Shown here: positions 24,956 to 35,236 of the stretch, one piece after another
Position numbering within the stretch: position 1 is the first letter of the stretch
Layout: each line of letters begins with the position of its first letter
NCBI GenBank assembly: GCA_031308135.1
Contig: JAHLJT010004567.1
Coordinates: 135,918,991-135,982,990, forward strand
Length of the DNA: 64,000 nucleotides
Origin: Acheta domesticus
Lineage: Eukaryota > Arthropoda > Insecta > Orthoptera > Gryllidae
Direction of reading: 5' to 3'
Notes under the pieces: generated by a model
What the model saw: the letters and a program-made list of their open reading frames with translations, nothing else
What the model was told of the DNA's origin: nothing
Databases searched by the model: none
Program-made: the position numbers and the translations under genes

Positions 24956-25280
24956 CTAAAAGATAGCGCTCTATTTCACGCGACAAAACCTTGTCGATGA
25001 CCGATACACGCGTGAACAGCCGCTTTCCGTGCACCCGCAGATACGTTCGCGCGCATGCGCAATAGCGCGCACGCACGGCCGAAACAATTCATTACGCGAC
25101 GTGAAATTACGTAGCGAGAAGCGGCTGCCGCGCCGTTTTTCACGCGGCGCTGCGTTAAACAAAGGACGGCGCGGAGGCGATACGCAGCGGGCGCGTTGCC
25201 AGCGACGCTTATCACGCGCAAATCGAAAGAATCAGGCTCCACTTCCCGCAGGCCGCGCCGGGGCCTACGCCGGTGGGAAG
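24955..25280. other. CpG-dense island within the peptidase intron
   Basis: High density of CG dinucleotides (for example GTTCGCGCGCATGCGC and GCGACGTGAAATTACG) against an AT-rich background. It could be an alternative promoter or enhancer island for the peptidase gene, or a recently inserted repeat. There is no direct evidence for either. Confidence 0.35.
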
Positions 25281-26300
25281 GGGGTGGGGCTCACGGTGAT
25301 GATGGCAGTGCAATAGGTTTTAAAGGGGGAGGGGTGTAGGAAGATTAGGTGAGGGTAGGTAGGGCTGAGAAATGATACACGGTGGCTACACAAGAGGAAA
25401 GGGCTCACGGTGGTGATGGCGGTGCATTAGGTGAATGTCGCGGGTGGGGCGGAGCGTAGGAAGATTGGGCGAGGGTAGGTAGGAATGAGAAATGCTACAT
25501 GGTTGCTGCACGAAAGGGGAGGGGACGGGGCTCACTGTATGGAGATGACCGTGCACTAGGTAAATGTCGCAGGTGGGGAGGACCTTAGGAAGATTGGGTG
25601 AGAATAGGTAGGGATGGGAAATGATACATGGTGGCTACGTGAGAGTCGGGAGGGGATGGGGCTCACGGTTGCGATGGCGGTGAAAGTCGTGGTGTGGAGG
25701 GGCGTAGGAAGATTGGGTGAGGGTAGGTTGGTATCAGAAATGCTTGTTATATACCTCTAGCAGGTTTGCCACCCTTTCAGGTCTAAAGGCCACCATTTCC
25801 CACTTTCCTTTTTTGTTTTAAGTGCAATGTCCAAAGATACATAACATAGAAGTACGGCTTTTGATTGCTGTAATACTGTTAGCCCATGAGGCGAGATACA
25901 GGGATACGCTTCACGATTACTACAGGGGAAGGGGTGGGGGCTCACGGTGATGATGGCGGTGGAATTGGTAAAGATCGGGATGGTGATGGTGGTGGTGATG
26001 AGAGTAGTGGCGTTGATGGTAGTATTAACCCGGGAACATTGGATGAGATTAAAGGGTTGAGAAATGCTTGTTTCCTACCTCACGCAGTTTTGTCATGTCA
26101 TCAGGGTTAAACGCAACCCTTTCACACTTAACTCAAGGTTTGTCTGTTGGTTTACCTACATGCGCAAACTCCAAAGACTCATAATTGAAAAGTACGACAT
26201 TAGATTGCTTTAATACTAATAACATGTAAGTCAAGAAAGTGGTTATGGTGATTGCAGATTAGCTACAGGGATGGAGGGGCGGGACTCACGGTGGTGATAG
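25270..26300 (+). repeat. Complex tandem repeat, ~114-131 bp unit with a longer variant
   Basis: Units centred on GGGGCTCACGGTGATGATGG and GGAAGATTGGGTGAGGGTAG. The TCACGGT/TCACTGT anchor occurs at 25291, 25405, 25532 and 25663 (periods 114, 127 and 131). It then recurs at 25942 and 26286, where the unit is extended by a ~150-200 bp segment starting GAAATGCTTGTT. That extra segment is itself present twice (from about 25738 and 26061), so the array has two unit types. Confidence 0.8.
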
Positions 26301-26704
26301 CGGTAAAAGTAGTGAAGATCGGGGTGGAGTTGTTAGTGGGTTTGCGGGAACAACGGGTAAAACGGGGGAGGGAAAGCAATGTCGGAGAAACGTGAGGAAG
26401 ATGGCGGGACGCGAATATTTTATGTTTATTATATGTTTTACAAGCAGATTAAGTATTAGGTGGAATTCGCTCTACAAATGGAGGTGATTCAAAAAGTTCT
26501 CGTGTTTAGGTAGTTAAGTTAGCTAAACAAAACAATCGTCAATTGGATACGGTCAATTTCACTATTTACATACGATTTTCCAAGTCGATGACGATGGATG
26601 ACTCAACATTTAGTATAAACAAACTTGTGTAAGCCAAAGCAAAATTTACCCTGCATTTTATACGAAAATACAGATACGGCTTACGTTGACTGAGTTCCTT
26701 GACA

Positions 26705-27266
26705 TCTATTATATAAAAATCAATGTTTGTTCGTTTTTATGCGCTGCCATACCGTTCATCCGATTGCGATAAAACTTTGCCAACGTATTGCACTTGCGAG
26801 AAGAATATAGGCATAGTACAAGGAGGATGTGCCGATGTCTGTCGCACGTAGGCACGCGGTGATGATGTTATGCGTTGATGGCGAGTCAAGCACCGTGAAG
26901 TGAAGCTCTACGCAACCCGCCGCACCCTCAAGTATTAAGCGCGTCTTTGTTGCATATTCTGCCCCTGCGATTGTGAAATATCGGTGGGAATTATTACTTG
27001 AAAATTATCTCGGACAAGTAAATCAGATTTCTGCAAGAGAGTGTCGTAGACAACGCCTGACCAGACTTGAAGGAAAACGTTATAACAATAGAATATTTGA
27101 CAACTATGTCCAAACCAGGATATACAACAAACCCATTATCGCGAGAAAGTATTTCATCTGTTAAAATGTTTGCAGAGCATGCGTAAAACGTGATTAACAA
27201 TCACATGACCAATAGTGTATGAAGTGTAATACATTTCAACAGCGAAGCATAGCCGAGTCCAGTAGT
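26705..27266 (+). mobile_element. Helitron-like non-autonomous segment
   Basis: Begins after an A with TCTATTATATAAAAATCAAT followed by GTTTGTTCGTTTTTATGCGC and a CCGATTGCGATAAAACTTTG block, a pattern common at the 5' end of animal Helitron families. The right part ends with GCGAAGCATAGCCGAGTCC then AGTAGT followed by T. Helitrons start with TC, end near CTRR(T) and create no target duplication, which fits but is weak evidence. No Rep/helicase is encoded. Confidence 0.45.
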
Positions 27267-27389
27267 TAATAATAAAGTACTTTTACTTCATTATATAGGC
27301 ACATTCCACATGTATTTTGTTTATTGAAATGCATGAGCTCTTCGACAAAAAACGTACTAGCTCGCGGAACTTTTCGGAAAGCGAATCGG

Positions 27390-28290
27390 AACGCTGGCGG
27401 CGGCGGGGATGCGAGCGTAGTAGAAACGGCGGCGAAGGTGGAGGGAGGTCGAAGTCAATGGCGGAAAAGGTAAAAGTAGCGCCAACTTTAGAGTTGAACG
27501 TACAAGAGTAAAGAAGGTGGTGATGCGTGGGAGGATAAGAGCAGTGAAGACAGTTAAAGAGGCAGGAATGGTGGGATCGGACCGGCGCGGCGAGACCAGC
27601 GAGTTTGCGCTAATTGAGGCAGCCAGCAAGTGCCGGAGGAAGCGGAAACGAAGGCGGTGGTAGCAATTGTTGTTGTGGCGACGGCAGGAGCAAAGGCAAA
27701 GGCGGGGACAAAGGCGAGGACGAAGGCGGGACGAAGGCGGGGCGAATGTGGGGGCGAATGCGAGGGTGAAGGCGAGGGGGAAAGTGGAAACGAAGGTGGG
27801 GACAAAGGTGCGGACGATGGAGGGGGCGATGGCAAGGCCTAAGGTGGGATCGAAGGCGGGGAAAAAGCGGATCCGATGGCTTTTGAGAAGGCGAAGGCGT
27901 AGGTGAAGACTTGGGCGAAGGCGTTGGCGAACACGTGGGAGAAGGCGTTGGCGAACACGTGGGCGAAGGTATGGACGAAAGGAGTTAAGATGGGGATGAA
28001 GGCGAGGATGACAGGGTGCAGGTGGGGGTAAAGGCGAGGGTGAAGCCGGGGTGAAATCGAGGGTGAAGGCGAGGCTGAAGGTGTGGGCGAAGGCGGGGGT
28101 GAAGGTGTAGGTTAAGAAGAGGATGATGGCGAGAGCGAAGGCGAGGGCAAAAGCGACGACTGGTGATGGTGGGACAGAGGTTGGGAGGGTCGGAGATGGT
28201 GGTGGTGACAGCAACAACAGGGTGGATGAGACTGTTGGTGGCGAGGGCTATTGTGGGGGAGGCGTCGGTAGAGGTAGTGGCGGGAACGGC
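27390..28290 (+). repeat. Purine-rich minisatellite (GGCGAAGGCGAGG type)
   Basis: The + strand is almost pure purine, made of hexamer-like words GGCGAA, GGCGAGG and GGTGAAG, densest at 27640-28160. It includes a short exact duplication of GAGAAGGCGTTGGCGAACAC-like units near 27910-27960. The 286-codon ORF on the minus strand (Pro/Arg/Leu-rich) has no domain and is explained by the repeat. Confidence 0.8.
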
Positions 28291-28515
28291 AGCGCCGTGG
28301 CGCGCGCTTCGGCTACAAATTTCGCGCTAATTGGCCGGTTGATGGAGCCATCAAATTAGCCCCGAGTGCCGCACGCGGCCTTAAAGGGGAACCCCCGCGG
28401 CGCTGCCGGCCGGCCGCCCGGCTACCGCCCACGGCGCGCATCGAACCCCGACCTCCAGGCGCATCAGTTCGCGAGCGCAAGGAGACGACATCTGAGCTTT
28501 CTACCTCGTACATCA
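28290..28515 (-). other. CpG-rich block with a B-box-like motif
   Basis: GC-rich sequence following the minisatellite. On the minus strand GGTCGGGGTTCGATGCGC (near 28435-28455) resembles a pol III B box, so this may be a SINE head. No A box or ends could be set. Confidence 0.3.
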
Positions 28516-29346
28516 GGCAAGATTCGGGGGAAACTGTATTATACGATGCATTTACGTACTTGCTGTTGTTTTAAAGGGATTTTATTTTTAATCTTCTGGA
28601 AACGCCATCCGCGACATATTTAAAAAAATTGTGTGCAAGACAATAAAAAAATAAATTCATACAAAAAATATCAGAATTGTAACATTCATTGTTTGTGCAT
28701 GATCATGCTGGTATTGTCACAAGTGAAATAAATATTCCTCTCTATCTTCCTCTTCCGGGCATATGCCAACGAACTATCAAAAACTGAATGGTGATTTAAC
28801 GCACTTTTGAATAGCTATAAATAGTTTTGCATTTTAGAGAGTTTAGAAACGTATTAAAAGGAAATTGCATTTAAATAGGCTATCATCTACACAAACAGCT
28901 ATGTGAATACACTACTGTAAATAGTAAAGAGTATTTTCATTCTTCAGAGAAATCCCTCTATTCAAAACACAAAATTTTGTAAAAAATATTTTATGAACAG
29001 CAAACAATTTTAAGGCAGAGCTGAGCGTGAATTCATGAAATATCAACACAGATTTAATGGAATATACACTAAATTAAAAGACAAAAATGAACAAACGTTC
29101 TTAAATTCTTTACTCTGTATTAACAAAGGGGACAGGAACTTCCATTTTACAGAAGAGGGAATATATTTTTCACGGACAAACATTGAATTAATTGATTAAA
29201 GAACTGTTTTATATGTGAATAAAAGATATTTGTATTTAACAGGAAAACGGAGTAGAATAAATTTAATTTGCATATCAATTTTTCGTTATAATTAAATTTG
29301 TTTTGAAGGAACGTCTATAGCTCAACTGAATATTTACCGACAGTTG
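28516..29346. other. AT-rich spacer
   Basis: Nothing recognised. Confidence 0.5.
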
Positions 29347-29355
29347 ATTGAACAC

Positions 29356-29890
29356 AGTTTCCAAGAGAGGTGGTTCAGGGCATCAACTGATGTCACTGCA
29401 GTGTCTCTGACCGGGAGGTCTTAGGTTCGAGTCTCGACTGTGGCAGAATTTTTTGACACTTCCGAGATAGGTCACGTTCAGTTGCTGTCTGGAGAAGAAT
29501 TGCTCTGATCGGTAGTTTTCCGTGATTTCTACAATCACAAGCAGACGAATGCCAGAGCAGTATCCTAACAAAGGGGCGACGGACCACGCGCTATCTTTTT
29601 TCCTCTTCCTTGTCCTATCCTTCCACTTATTTACACACATACACTTACATGCACTACACTACCATTCATGTCGGGAGACTGGCCGGTAGCTCAGAGCTTG
29701 TCCTGGCTGGGGTGGGGCCCCGCTGGTGGGAGATGCCTGGATTGGGACCCCGTTAGCCGACGGCAGGTTGGCGCCGGATCTCACCATCTAGCGGGGGAAC
29801 ATCACCACCATCTCCCAAGTTAATGTATGTACTAGGCTTAAGGGACTAATGGCCACAGTCGTTAATGCGCCCGGAATCACTAAACAATCA
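29356..29890 (+). mobile_element. S1 SINE (tRNA-derived, ~535 bp), full length
   Basis: The head has an A-box-like GGTGGTTCAGGGCATC and a consensus-like B box GGTTCGAGTCT at 29424-29434. The body carries TTGCTCTGATCGG, GAATGCCAGAGCAGTA, the GCCGGTAGCTCAGAGCTTGT block and CCCCGCTGGTGGGAG. The tail ends CGCCCGGAATCACTAAACAATCA. A 9-bp duplication ATTGAACAC flanks it at 29347-29355 and 29891-29899, which supports target-primed insertion. It is silent for proteins. Ends match those of the copy at 10938-11463. Confidence 0.85.
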
Positions 29891-29899
29891 ATTGAACAC

Positions 29900-30254
29900 T
29901 CATTATTTCAGTTAATGATGACAAATGTTTCCGAATTCTAAACAACGCAAGGAACTGGGTTTTGTTGCAAATATATAAAAAAACATTCATAAATAAAGAG
30001 TTTCAACCGGCTGTCCAAAAGCGCTTTTTCGACATTTTGAAACTGATTCAAATCTCTTGTGAACATTAATGCGCAAGATCAAATGCATTCCTAATGCACG
30101 GGTTAAAATTCGAAGATGAATAGCTAGAAAACTTTGTAGTCGCCTACAGACTCTAAACTTATTATTTTCATATTGTATAATACCAGCTTCTTTGCTATTT
30201 CTCTTTGCTATATTGTGTAGAAAATCGTCATCAGTCGGAGTAAAATAGAATTTA
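29900..30254. other. Spacer
   Basis: Nothing recognised. Confidence 0.45.
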
Positions 30255-31050
30255 AAGTGATATTGCATCGTTTTTCTTTTCTTTTCTATGTACTACATTC
30301 GGGGTAATATAAGCAGAATAGAGGAAGTTATGTAATGCAGAAAACCGCGATTTTTTCTATTGTGGGGCCTTGATACACAAAAAGTGGATAAATCCTGTTC
30401 TAAAATGTAGTAAATTACTCCCTGTAACACTTTATGTAGTCTTGTTTCAGAAATTGTGGGTTCTTGATTCCGAAAAAGTGTTTTTTCCAAACTTTCGCCC
30501 GTCTGTGTTTGTCTGGTCTATGTGAACAACATACGTACGATATTTTCGAAACTGCATAAATTCCTCTTGGGCTCACTCGAAGCTCTCCGATTATGAAAAA
30601 CATTAATTAAATTTTGGTTGTAAGCCACTGGTACATTTTCAAAATTTTCTCAAAAATGGCTTAAATTTTTTCTTTAATTTTTTTGTAAGAATAGAGTGAA
30701 ATGCGCTTATAAAGGTAGCATAGATCCAATTTTCACTGTTAACTCTGAATTTTCGAAAATTGCAAACGTGTGATTTTTTTCGGCGTCTTCCTACAACTAC
30801 AAAATTGAGGTAAGAGATTTTTCCTTGAAGTAAATTTTTGTTTCCATAATTAGTTCTTTTATTAATGTCATGCACAATTGTTTTGAAAATTAAAGCAGTT
30901 TTCTCGCAATATTGCCTACTATATGTCTAATATTAAAAAATTTCAGTGTAACAAAACAAAATTTCTCAAAAACGGCTCCAATTTTTTTCTTTAAACTTTT
31001 GGTAGGTATAGTGCTAAATTTACTGTATAAGATTTGTACTTTTTACCTTA
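30255..31050 (-). mobile_element. Rep-A family copy without microsatellite expansion
   Basis: Inverted copy. It starts near a degenerate hairpin and GAAGTTATGTAATGCAGAAAAC, then AAAAAGTGGATAAATCC, TAACACTTTATGTAG and a GATTCCGAAAAAGTG block. At the microsatellite position it has only CCGTCTGTGTTTGTCTGG. It continues through TTTTTCGGCGTCTTCCTACA into AT-rich sequence. Confidence 0.6.
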
Positions 31051-31053
31051 ATT

Positions 31054-31111
31054 TTCATTATTATTATTATCATTATCGTTAACATTATCATTATCATTAT
31101 TATTATTATAA

Positions 31112-31153
<42 letters not shown>
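31054..31153 (+). repeat. (ATT)n microsatellite adjoining a piggyBac-type end
   Basis: ATT/ATC triplets run directly into the TTAA that precedes the element at 31158. Confidence 0.85.
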
Positions 31154-31157
<4 letters not shown>

Positions 31158-31158
<1 letters not shown>

Positions 31159-32053
31159 CCTCCGTTACTCGCGCGCGGACTGAGAGTCCGCACTTATCTA
31201 TTATTGCCTCTCATCATCAGTTACCGTGAGGTATTGAGTAGCGGCTTCCTGTATCTTCCTCAGCCGTGACTCAACTATAGATGTCGAAAAACCCTTTCTC
31301 AATCGTTGCAGACCTTGTCTACAGTGAAATATTTAGCGATGCGGAGCGTCATTCCGCGCGCGTGTGTTGGTGTTAAGAGTTCTACTCTCACGTTCCTTAT
31401 TTGTGTTACTATTTAATTGTTGTATTTTACTATTTAAATAAAATATTTATGCATTTTCTAATAATTCATCAATGAAAGTGCACAAATATTGTTTCTATTA
31501 TAAAAAATTGTATAAAATCACAAATTATTCGTAAATAAACAACTCCAACATTGTGATAGGTTATCGTTCAATTAATTGTAAATATTCAGGGTTATTCAAT
31601 AAAAGTCCACCTCAGATATTTTCTATTCTAAACGGTTCACGTTACGGAGATGAAAAAATCAATAAATTCACGTCATAAAGGCTCATCGTTATTATCTTTG
31701 TGACAGCATTTTTTCTTGTAAATATTTTGAATTAACTTCAGTTTTTAAATGCAGCATTGTTAATATTATAGGTGTCGTCATGATTTTTAATATTTTTTCA
31801 CTATGAGATTGCCTCAGAGAAATGTGATATCACAAATTATCAAAAAGTTACATTAAATTTGTATTAATCTAATAAAATATTAAAAAAGACCAACAATTGA
31901 GAGATATTATTGTAAGACAAGGTCTATTTGATATTCACAAAAATACTGCGAAAATACGCTATTTAAGTTGGAAGATAAGACAGTATTAAGTTTGCGAACT
32001 CTTAGTCCGCGCGCGTGTGCTCGCGTCACAAAAACAGCGCGTGTAAAAGAGGG
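31158..32053. mobile_element. Non-autonomous piggyBac-type element (TTAA flanks)
   Basis: The 896-bp element begins CCCTCCGTTACTCGCGCGCG and ends CGCGTGTAAAAGAGGG, with TTAA at both sides (31154-31157 and 32054-32057). TTAA duplication plus a CCCT terminus is characteristic of piggyBac. A perfect inner palindrome GCGGACTGAGAGTCCGC lies just inside the left end (31175-31191), with a related GGACT..AGAGTTCGC on the inverted right end. Each side has a long CpG-rich subterminal stretch. There is no transposase. Confidence 0.82.
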
Positions 32054-32057
32054 TTAA

Positions 32058-33224
32058 GGTTACTCTGCCTAGAATTACTTTTCTGGTCATCTCTCTCGCG
32101 AAGTAGTAAAAACTGTCCTTTTGCAGAATACTGCGTTTCATATTGTGCAATTTCTACAATAATTTGCTTTTATCTCACAAAGAACTGACCTAGTTCCTAC
32201 CATTTCGATAAATTTCACCGAGCTCTCGATGGATTACATTTTCTGTCAAAAAAAGTAGTAGTATTGCAAGCATTTTACACCATTTGGCATCTCTCGGTCT
32301 CATGCTGTCTTCTGCAATTAATACGCTTCTAACTGTGGCTATTGCCATTTGTTCCCTACACATACTACTTTTAGATTTTCCTCGTTTTCTCTGTAAATCG
32401 AGTTGCCAATAGCAAAGTTTTAGAGGCCATTGTTATGTGATCATACGATGAGTATCTTTTAATTTCAATGGTATTGATAATGTTGAAACACACTTCTGCT
32501 TTTCTTCGAATTTCATCATTCTTTACTTTGGATAACTATATCAATTCACGGCTTCATCGTCCCTTTCGAATGTTGTAAGTTTACTCTCATTAACTTTGGA
32601 TATTTCTCAAAACTCAGAATGCTATGTGCCAATACTCTCTACGATAGTCACACACAACCTTCTCTTAATACTCTTCCTCAGAATTTGGTTCCACATTAAG
32701 AGGTGCGATTGTCTTTATATCTACTTTCCCTCTTTCAAGCCGTTAACTCTGATTGCCTATTCTGTTATAATAAAAGAGAGAAAGCAGAGTAACTCAAATA
32801 CAAATTACACAGATAAGACATAGTAATGGGTTTAATTTAGATTAACTAAAAGAGATGAAACATAGATCCATATGATCGTCCGCGAGTCTCGCTTGCTTTT
32901 ACATTTGATTAAAGTAAAGATATATTTTTAGGTTCTTTTGCGCAGCGTGATTGCGTATTCGCGATCTTTTAAGGTCATTGTTGCCTCGTTATGGTACGGA
33001 CGTCATCAGAGCAATTGCAGATGGATATTTGGGGTGTCGCGAGTCCTCAGAGTTCGGGCTACCTCTGTTACTCGCTTGCAGAATGATTGGACTGATTGAA
33101 TTCCGTCACGGCGCCGGAACACTTTTGCGCTACGAACTCTTTTAAAATAGTTCGCGAATATAGATGCATTCACGGAGGGCTACTGTTGTCACACGACGAA
33201 GTAAATGGTGCCAGTTTGCTCAAA
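32058..33224. other. Spacer
   Basis: No supported feature. The 64-codon ORF at 32951-33145 has no recognisable domain. Confidence 0.4.
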
Positions 33225-33325
33225 AATCAGAAATACGTAAAATTTACGTCATAAAGGCTCATCGTTATTATCTTTCTGACAGCATTTTTTTCTTGTAAAT
33301 ATTTTGAATTAACATCATTTTTCGC
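33225..33325 (+). repeat. Fragment shared with the piggyBac-type element interior
   Basis: About 80 bases around ACGTCATAAAGGCTCATCG and TTCTTGTAAATATTTTGAAT are nearly identical to 31665-31745 inside the element at 31158-32053. This is a partial copy of the same element or of a repeat captured by it. Confidence 0.65.
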
Positions 33326-33384
33326 ATTCTTTTGGCATTCTCAGGCATGTGCGCATGCGAGCGTAACTCGAACGGAGAATCTGG

Positions 33385-33800
33385 ATTTATTGATTGATTA
33401 TTTCGGGCGCGTCAACGGCTAAGGTCATAGTCCTGTAAATGTAGTGCAAGTTTTTTCTTCGGGAGGTGGAGGAGATCTTCCTCACTGGATGGTGAGATGC
33501 GGCGAAGACCTACTTATGGGTTAGCCGGGTTTTCTGCAACTAGTTATCTCCCACCACAGACGCACCGCCCTGTCCTAGACTAGCTCTAAGCTTCCGACCG
33601 GTGTCCCAACATGTGTAGTAGTGTAATGCATGGAAGTGTAAGTGTGTACTTTAAGGGTAAGGATAGTCAAGGAAGAGGAAGATCGTGCAGGATCCGCGGC
33701 CCGTTTCTTAGACTACTGCTTGTTGATCGGAGAAACCACGGAATTGCCCTGGAAGCGACTGAATTTGACGTAGCTAACTAAAGTCGGAGAAGCTAGTGTC
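33385..33800 (-). mobile_element. S1 SINE, head-truncated copy
   Basis: The 3' end with an AATCAATCAAT tail (33385 side) leads into GGGCGCGTCAAC, GGAGGTGG, the GACCGGTGTCCCAACATGTG block and GATCGGAGAAACCACGG. The tRNA head and part of the ACTGCTCCGGCATT block are missing. Confidence 0.7.
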
Positions 33801-34389
33801 TGTTCTCACCAAAGTCATTTTTGCAGCTCTGACCTTACCCAGCAGAGGTTAGCACTCCTCGTAAGCATTTGTCTAATTCAACGTGAGATACGTACTCACA
33901 ACGATGATGTGGCGTCCAATCAAATTAGATTTCGGCAATGGGATATTTCTCTCCACCGCTCAAATAATGTTTTCATCACGTGACATTTCCCAGTACCCCT
34001 TCTTTAGTAGCGGGTCGGCAGTGGCTGAAAGCGGGGACGCGGGCGGCGCGATTGCCCCTCAGATCTCTGTTCCCTGCAAAGCCGGATATGACCGTATATG
34101 GATCCGTCGTTGATCCCTTTGTTAAAAATACTCCTCCCTGCATTCAGTAATTGACGAGGAGCATACTAAGGGTAGTAAATGAACGTAAACCAGAAGACCT
34201 TTCCTGTTTCCTGTTCGAAGTGACTATTGCTTGAGACAACTTCTAATTTAAAAATTCCTGTCCACATTTCTTCACAAGTGTAAAATGTTGATTTACCTTC
34301 CTTGTCAGTAATACCCATGGCACCTACCATTCTTGGCATATCCTATATACTGGTACATCACAAGTTAATGCGGTTTGTTGTGTTCGCAG
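33801..34389. other. Intron sequence before the second peptidase exon
   Basis: Nothing recognised. The last 20 bases carry the acceptor GTTTGTTGTGTTCGCAG. Confidence 0.4.
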
Positions 34390-34473
34390 GAGTGCTGGAG
34401 GAGCCCGTGAATGAAAACGACAACGACGCCACCCAGAAGGCCAAGCGCTTCTACAACTCCTGCATGAATATTC
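34390..34473 (+). CDS. Neprilysin-like M13 peptidase, following internal exon
   Basis: An 84-base exon between the acceptor TTGTGTTCGCAG and the donor GTAAGTGC. Joined to the single leftover base of the exon ending at 19992 it reads GVLEEPVNENDNDATQ followed by KAKRFYNSCMNI. The LK-G-VLEEP junction and the KAK..Y.SC motif are the expected continuation of the M13 N-terminal ectodomain. The cysteine is one of the conserved disulphide residues. Phase is 1 on both sides, so the two exons splice in frame across a 14,397-base intron. The next exon should start with two bases completing a codon and continue into the region preceding the catalytic domain; I could not find it in the remaining 29.5 kb, so the next intron is either longer than that or its exon was missed. 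A jockey-type LINE fragment starts only about 100 bases after the donor. Confidence 0.93.
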
Positions 34474-34571
34474 GTAAGTGCGCTCCAGTCAATTTGTCCT
34501 TTCACATAGTATTACTTTAACTAGCCCAAACAATTTGAAAATACTACTTTAATAATATACTTCACAAGTCT

Positions 34572-35236
34572 TGCTCAATGAGCTGGATTTAGAGCCATGG
34601 AACCAGAAAAAATTATGGGGGGATCGTCGGGACAACTTCATCCTCTCAATTCATTCTCCATCCCCACTTCGATTACCCCTCTGTGGGCAGCTCGACTCTC
34701 ATACCACTACAAACCTAGACTCTTCTATCATTCCTTGGTCTCTGAATTCATCTATTCGTTATGTCGCCGTTATGATGGACACAAGACTAAATTGGCAGAG
34801 TCACATCTCGTCCAAAGTAATTGAAGTCAATAGAAGGTTATCTATTTTACGTCTGATTCTCAACCGTAACTCTTCTTTAAAAATTCATTCCACTTTAACT
34901 ATCTACAAATTCTTCGGTCGATATTAACTTACGCATTTCCTGTTTGGATTTCAGCTGCCTCAACCACATTAAATAAGTTAAAAATCTTCAGAAAAAAAAA
35001 TTTGTGAATAACAGGAAATGCCCCTGGTTTGTCAGCAATAATACCCTTCACAACGATCTTGCAGTAGAACAATTACTTCCTTTATTAAAAAAACTGGCAC
35101 ATACGTTTTTCAATAATTTAAATCATGTACAAGGAGCAGTCACAAAATAGGAACCGATCTCCGAGCCCCCACTCTCCCGCCTAAGAAAAGAACTCCCATT
35201 TCGCATTTTCCTTCAATATCTCTCCGACATTAGATA
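34572..35236 (+). pseudogene. Jockey-clade LINE fragment (C-terminal reverse transcriptase region)
   Basis: A decayed frame shows IPWSLNSSIRYVAVMMD then TRLNWQSHISSK and RRLSILRLILNRNS (34735-34875). After a frameshift near 34925 it continues as LTYAFPVWISAAS.TTLNKLK, and after another as WFVSNNTLHNDL.VEQLLPL (35020-35085). This order (Y.GV.LD..L.W..H, LTYA.PVW..AA, ITG.APWFV.N..LH.DL) is the thumb/connection region of jockey-type non-LTR retrotransposons. It has lost the endonuclease and RT active site and contains stops. It lies only ~100 bases beyond the donor of the peptidase exon. Confidence 0.85.

Larger units (their letters stand above)
19993..34389 (+). other. 14.4 kb intron of the M13 peptidase gene
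   Basis: Bounded by the donor at 19993 (GTACCT) and the acceptor ending at 34389 (CAG), with compatible phase on both sides. It is packed with repeats: Rep-A copies, a decayed repeat-family pseudogene, tandem repeats, a Helitron-like segment, an S1 SINE and a piggyBac-type element. This is typical of genes in very large insect genomes. Confidence 0.85.

Noticed and set aside
27357..28217. 286-codon Pro/Leu/Arg-rich ORF on the minus strand
   Set aside because: Lies on a purine-rich simple repeat; composition explains the open frame.
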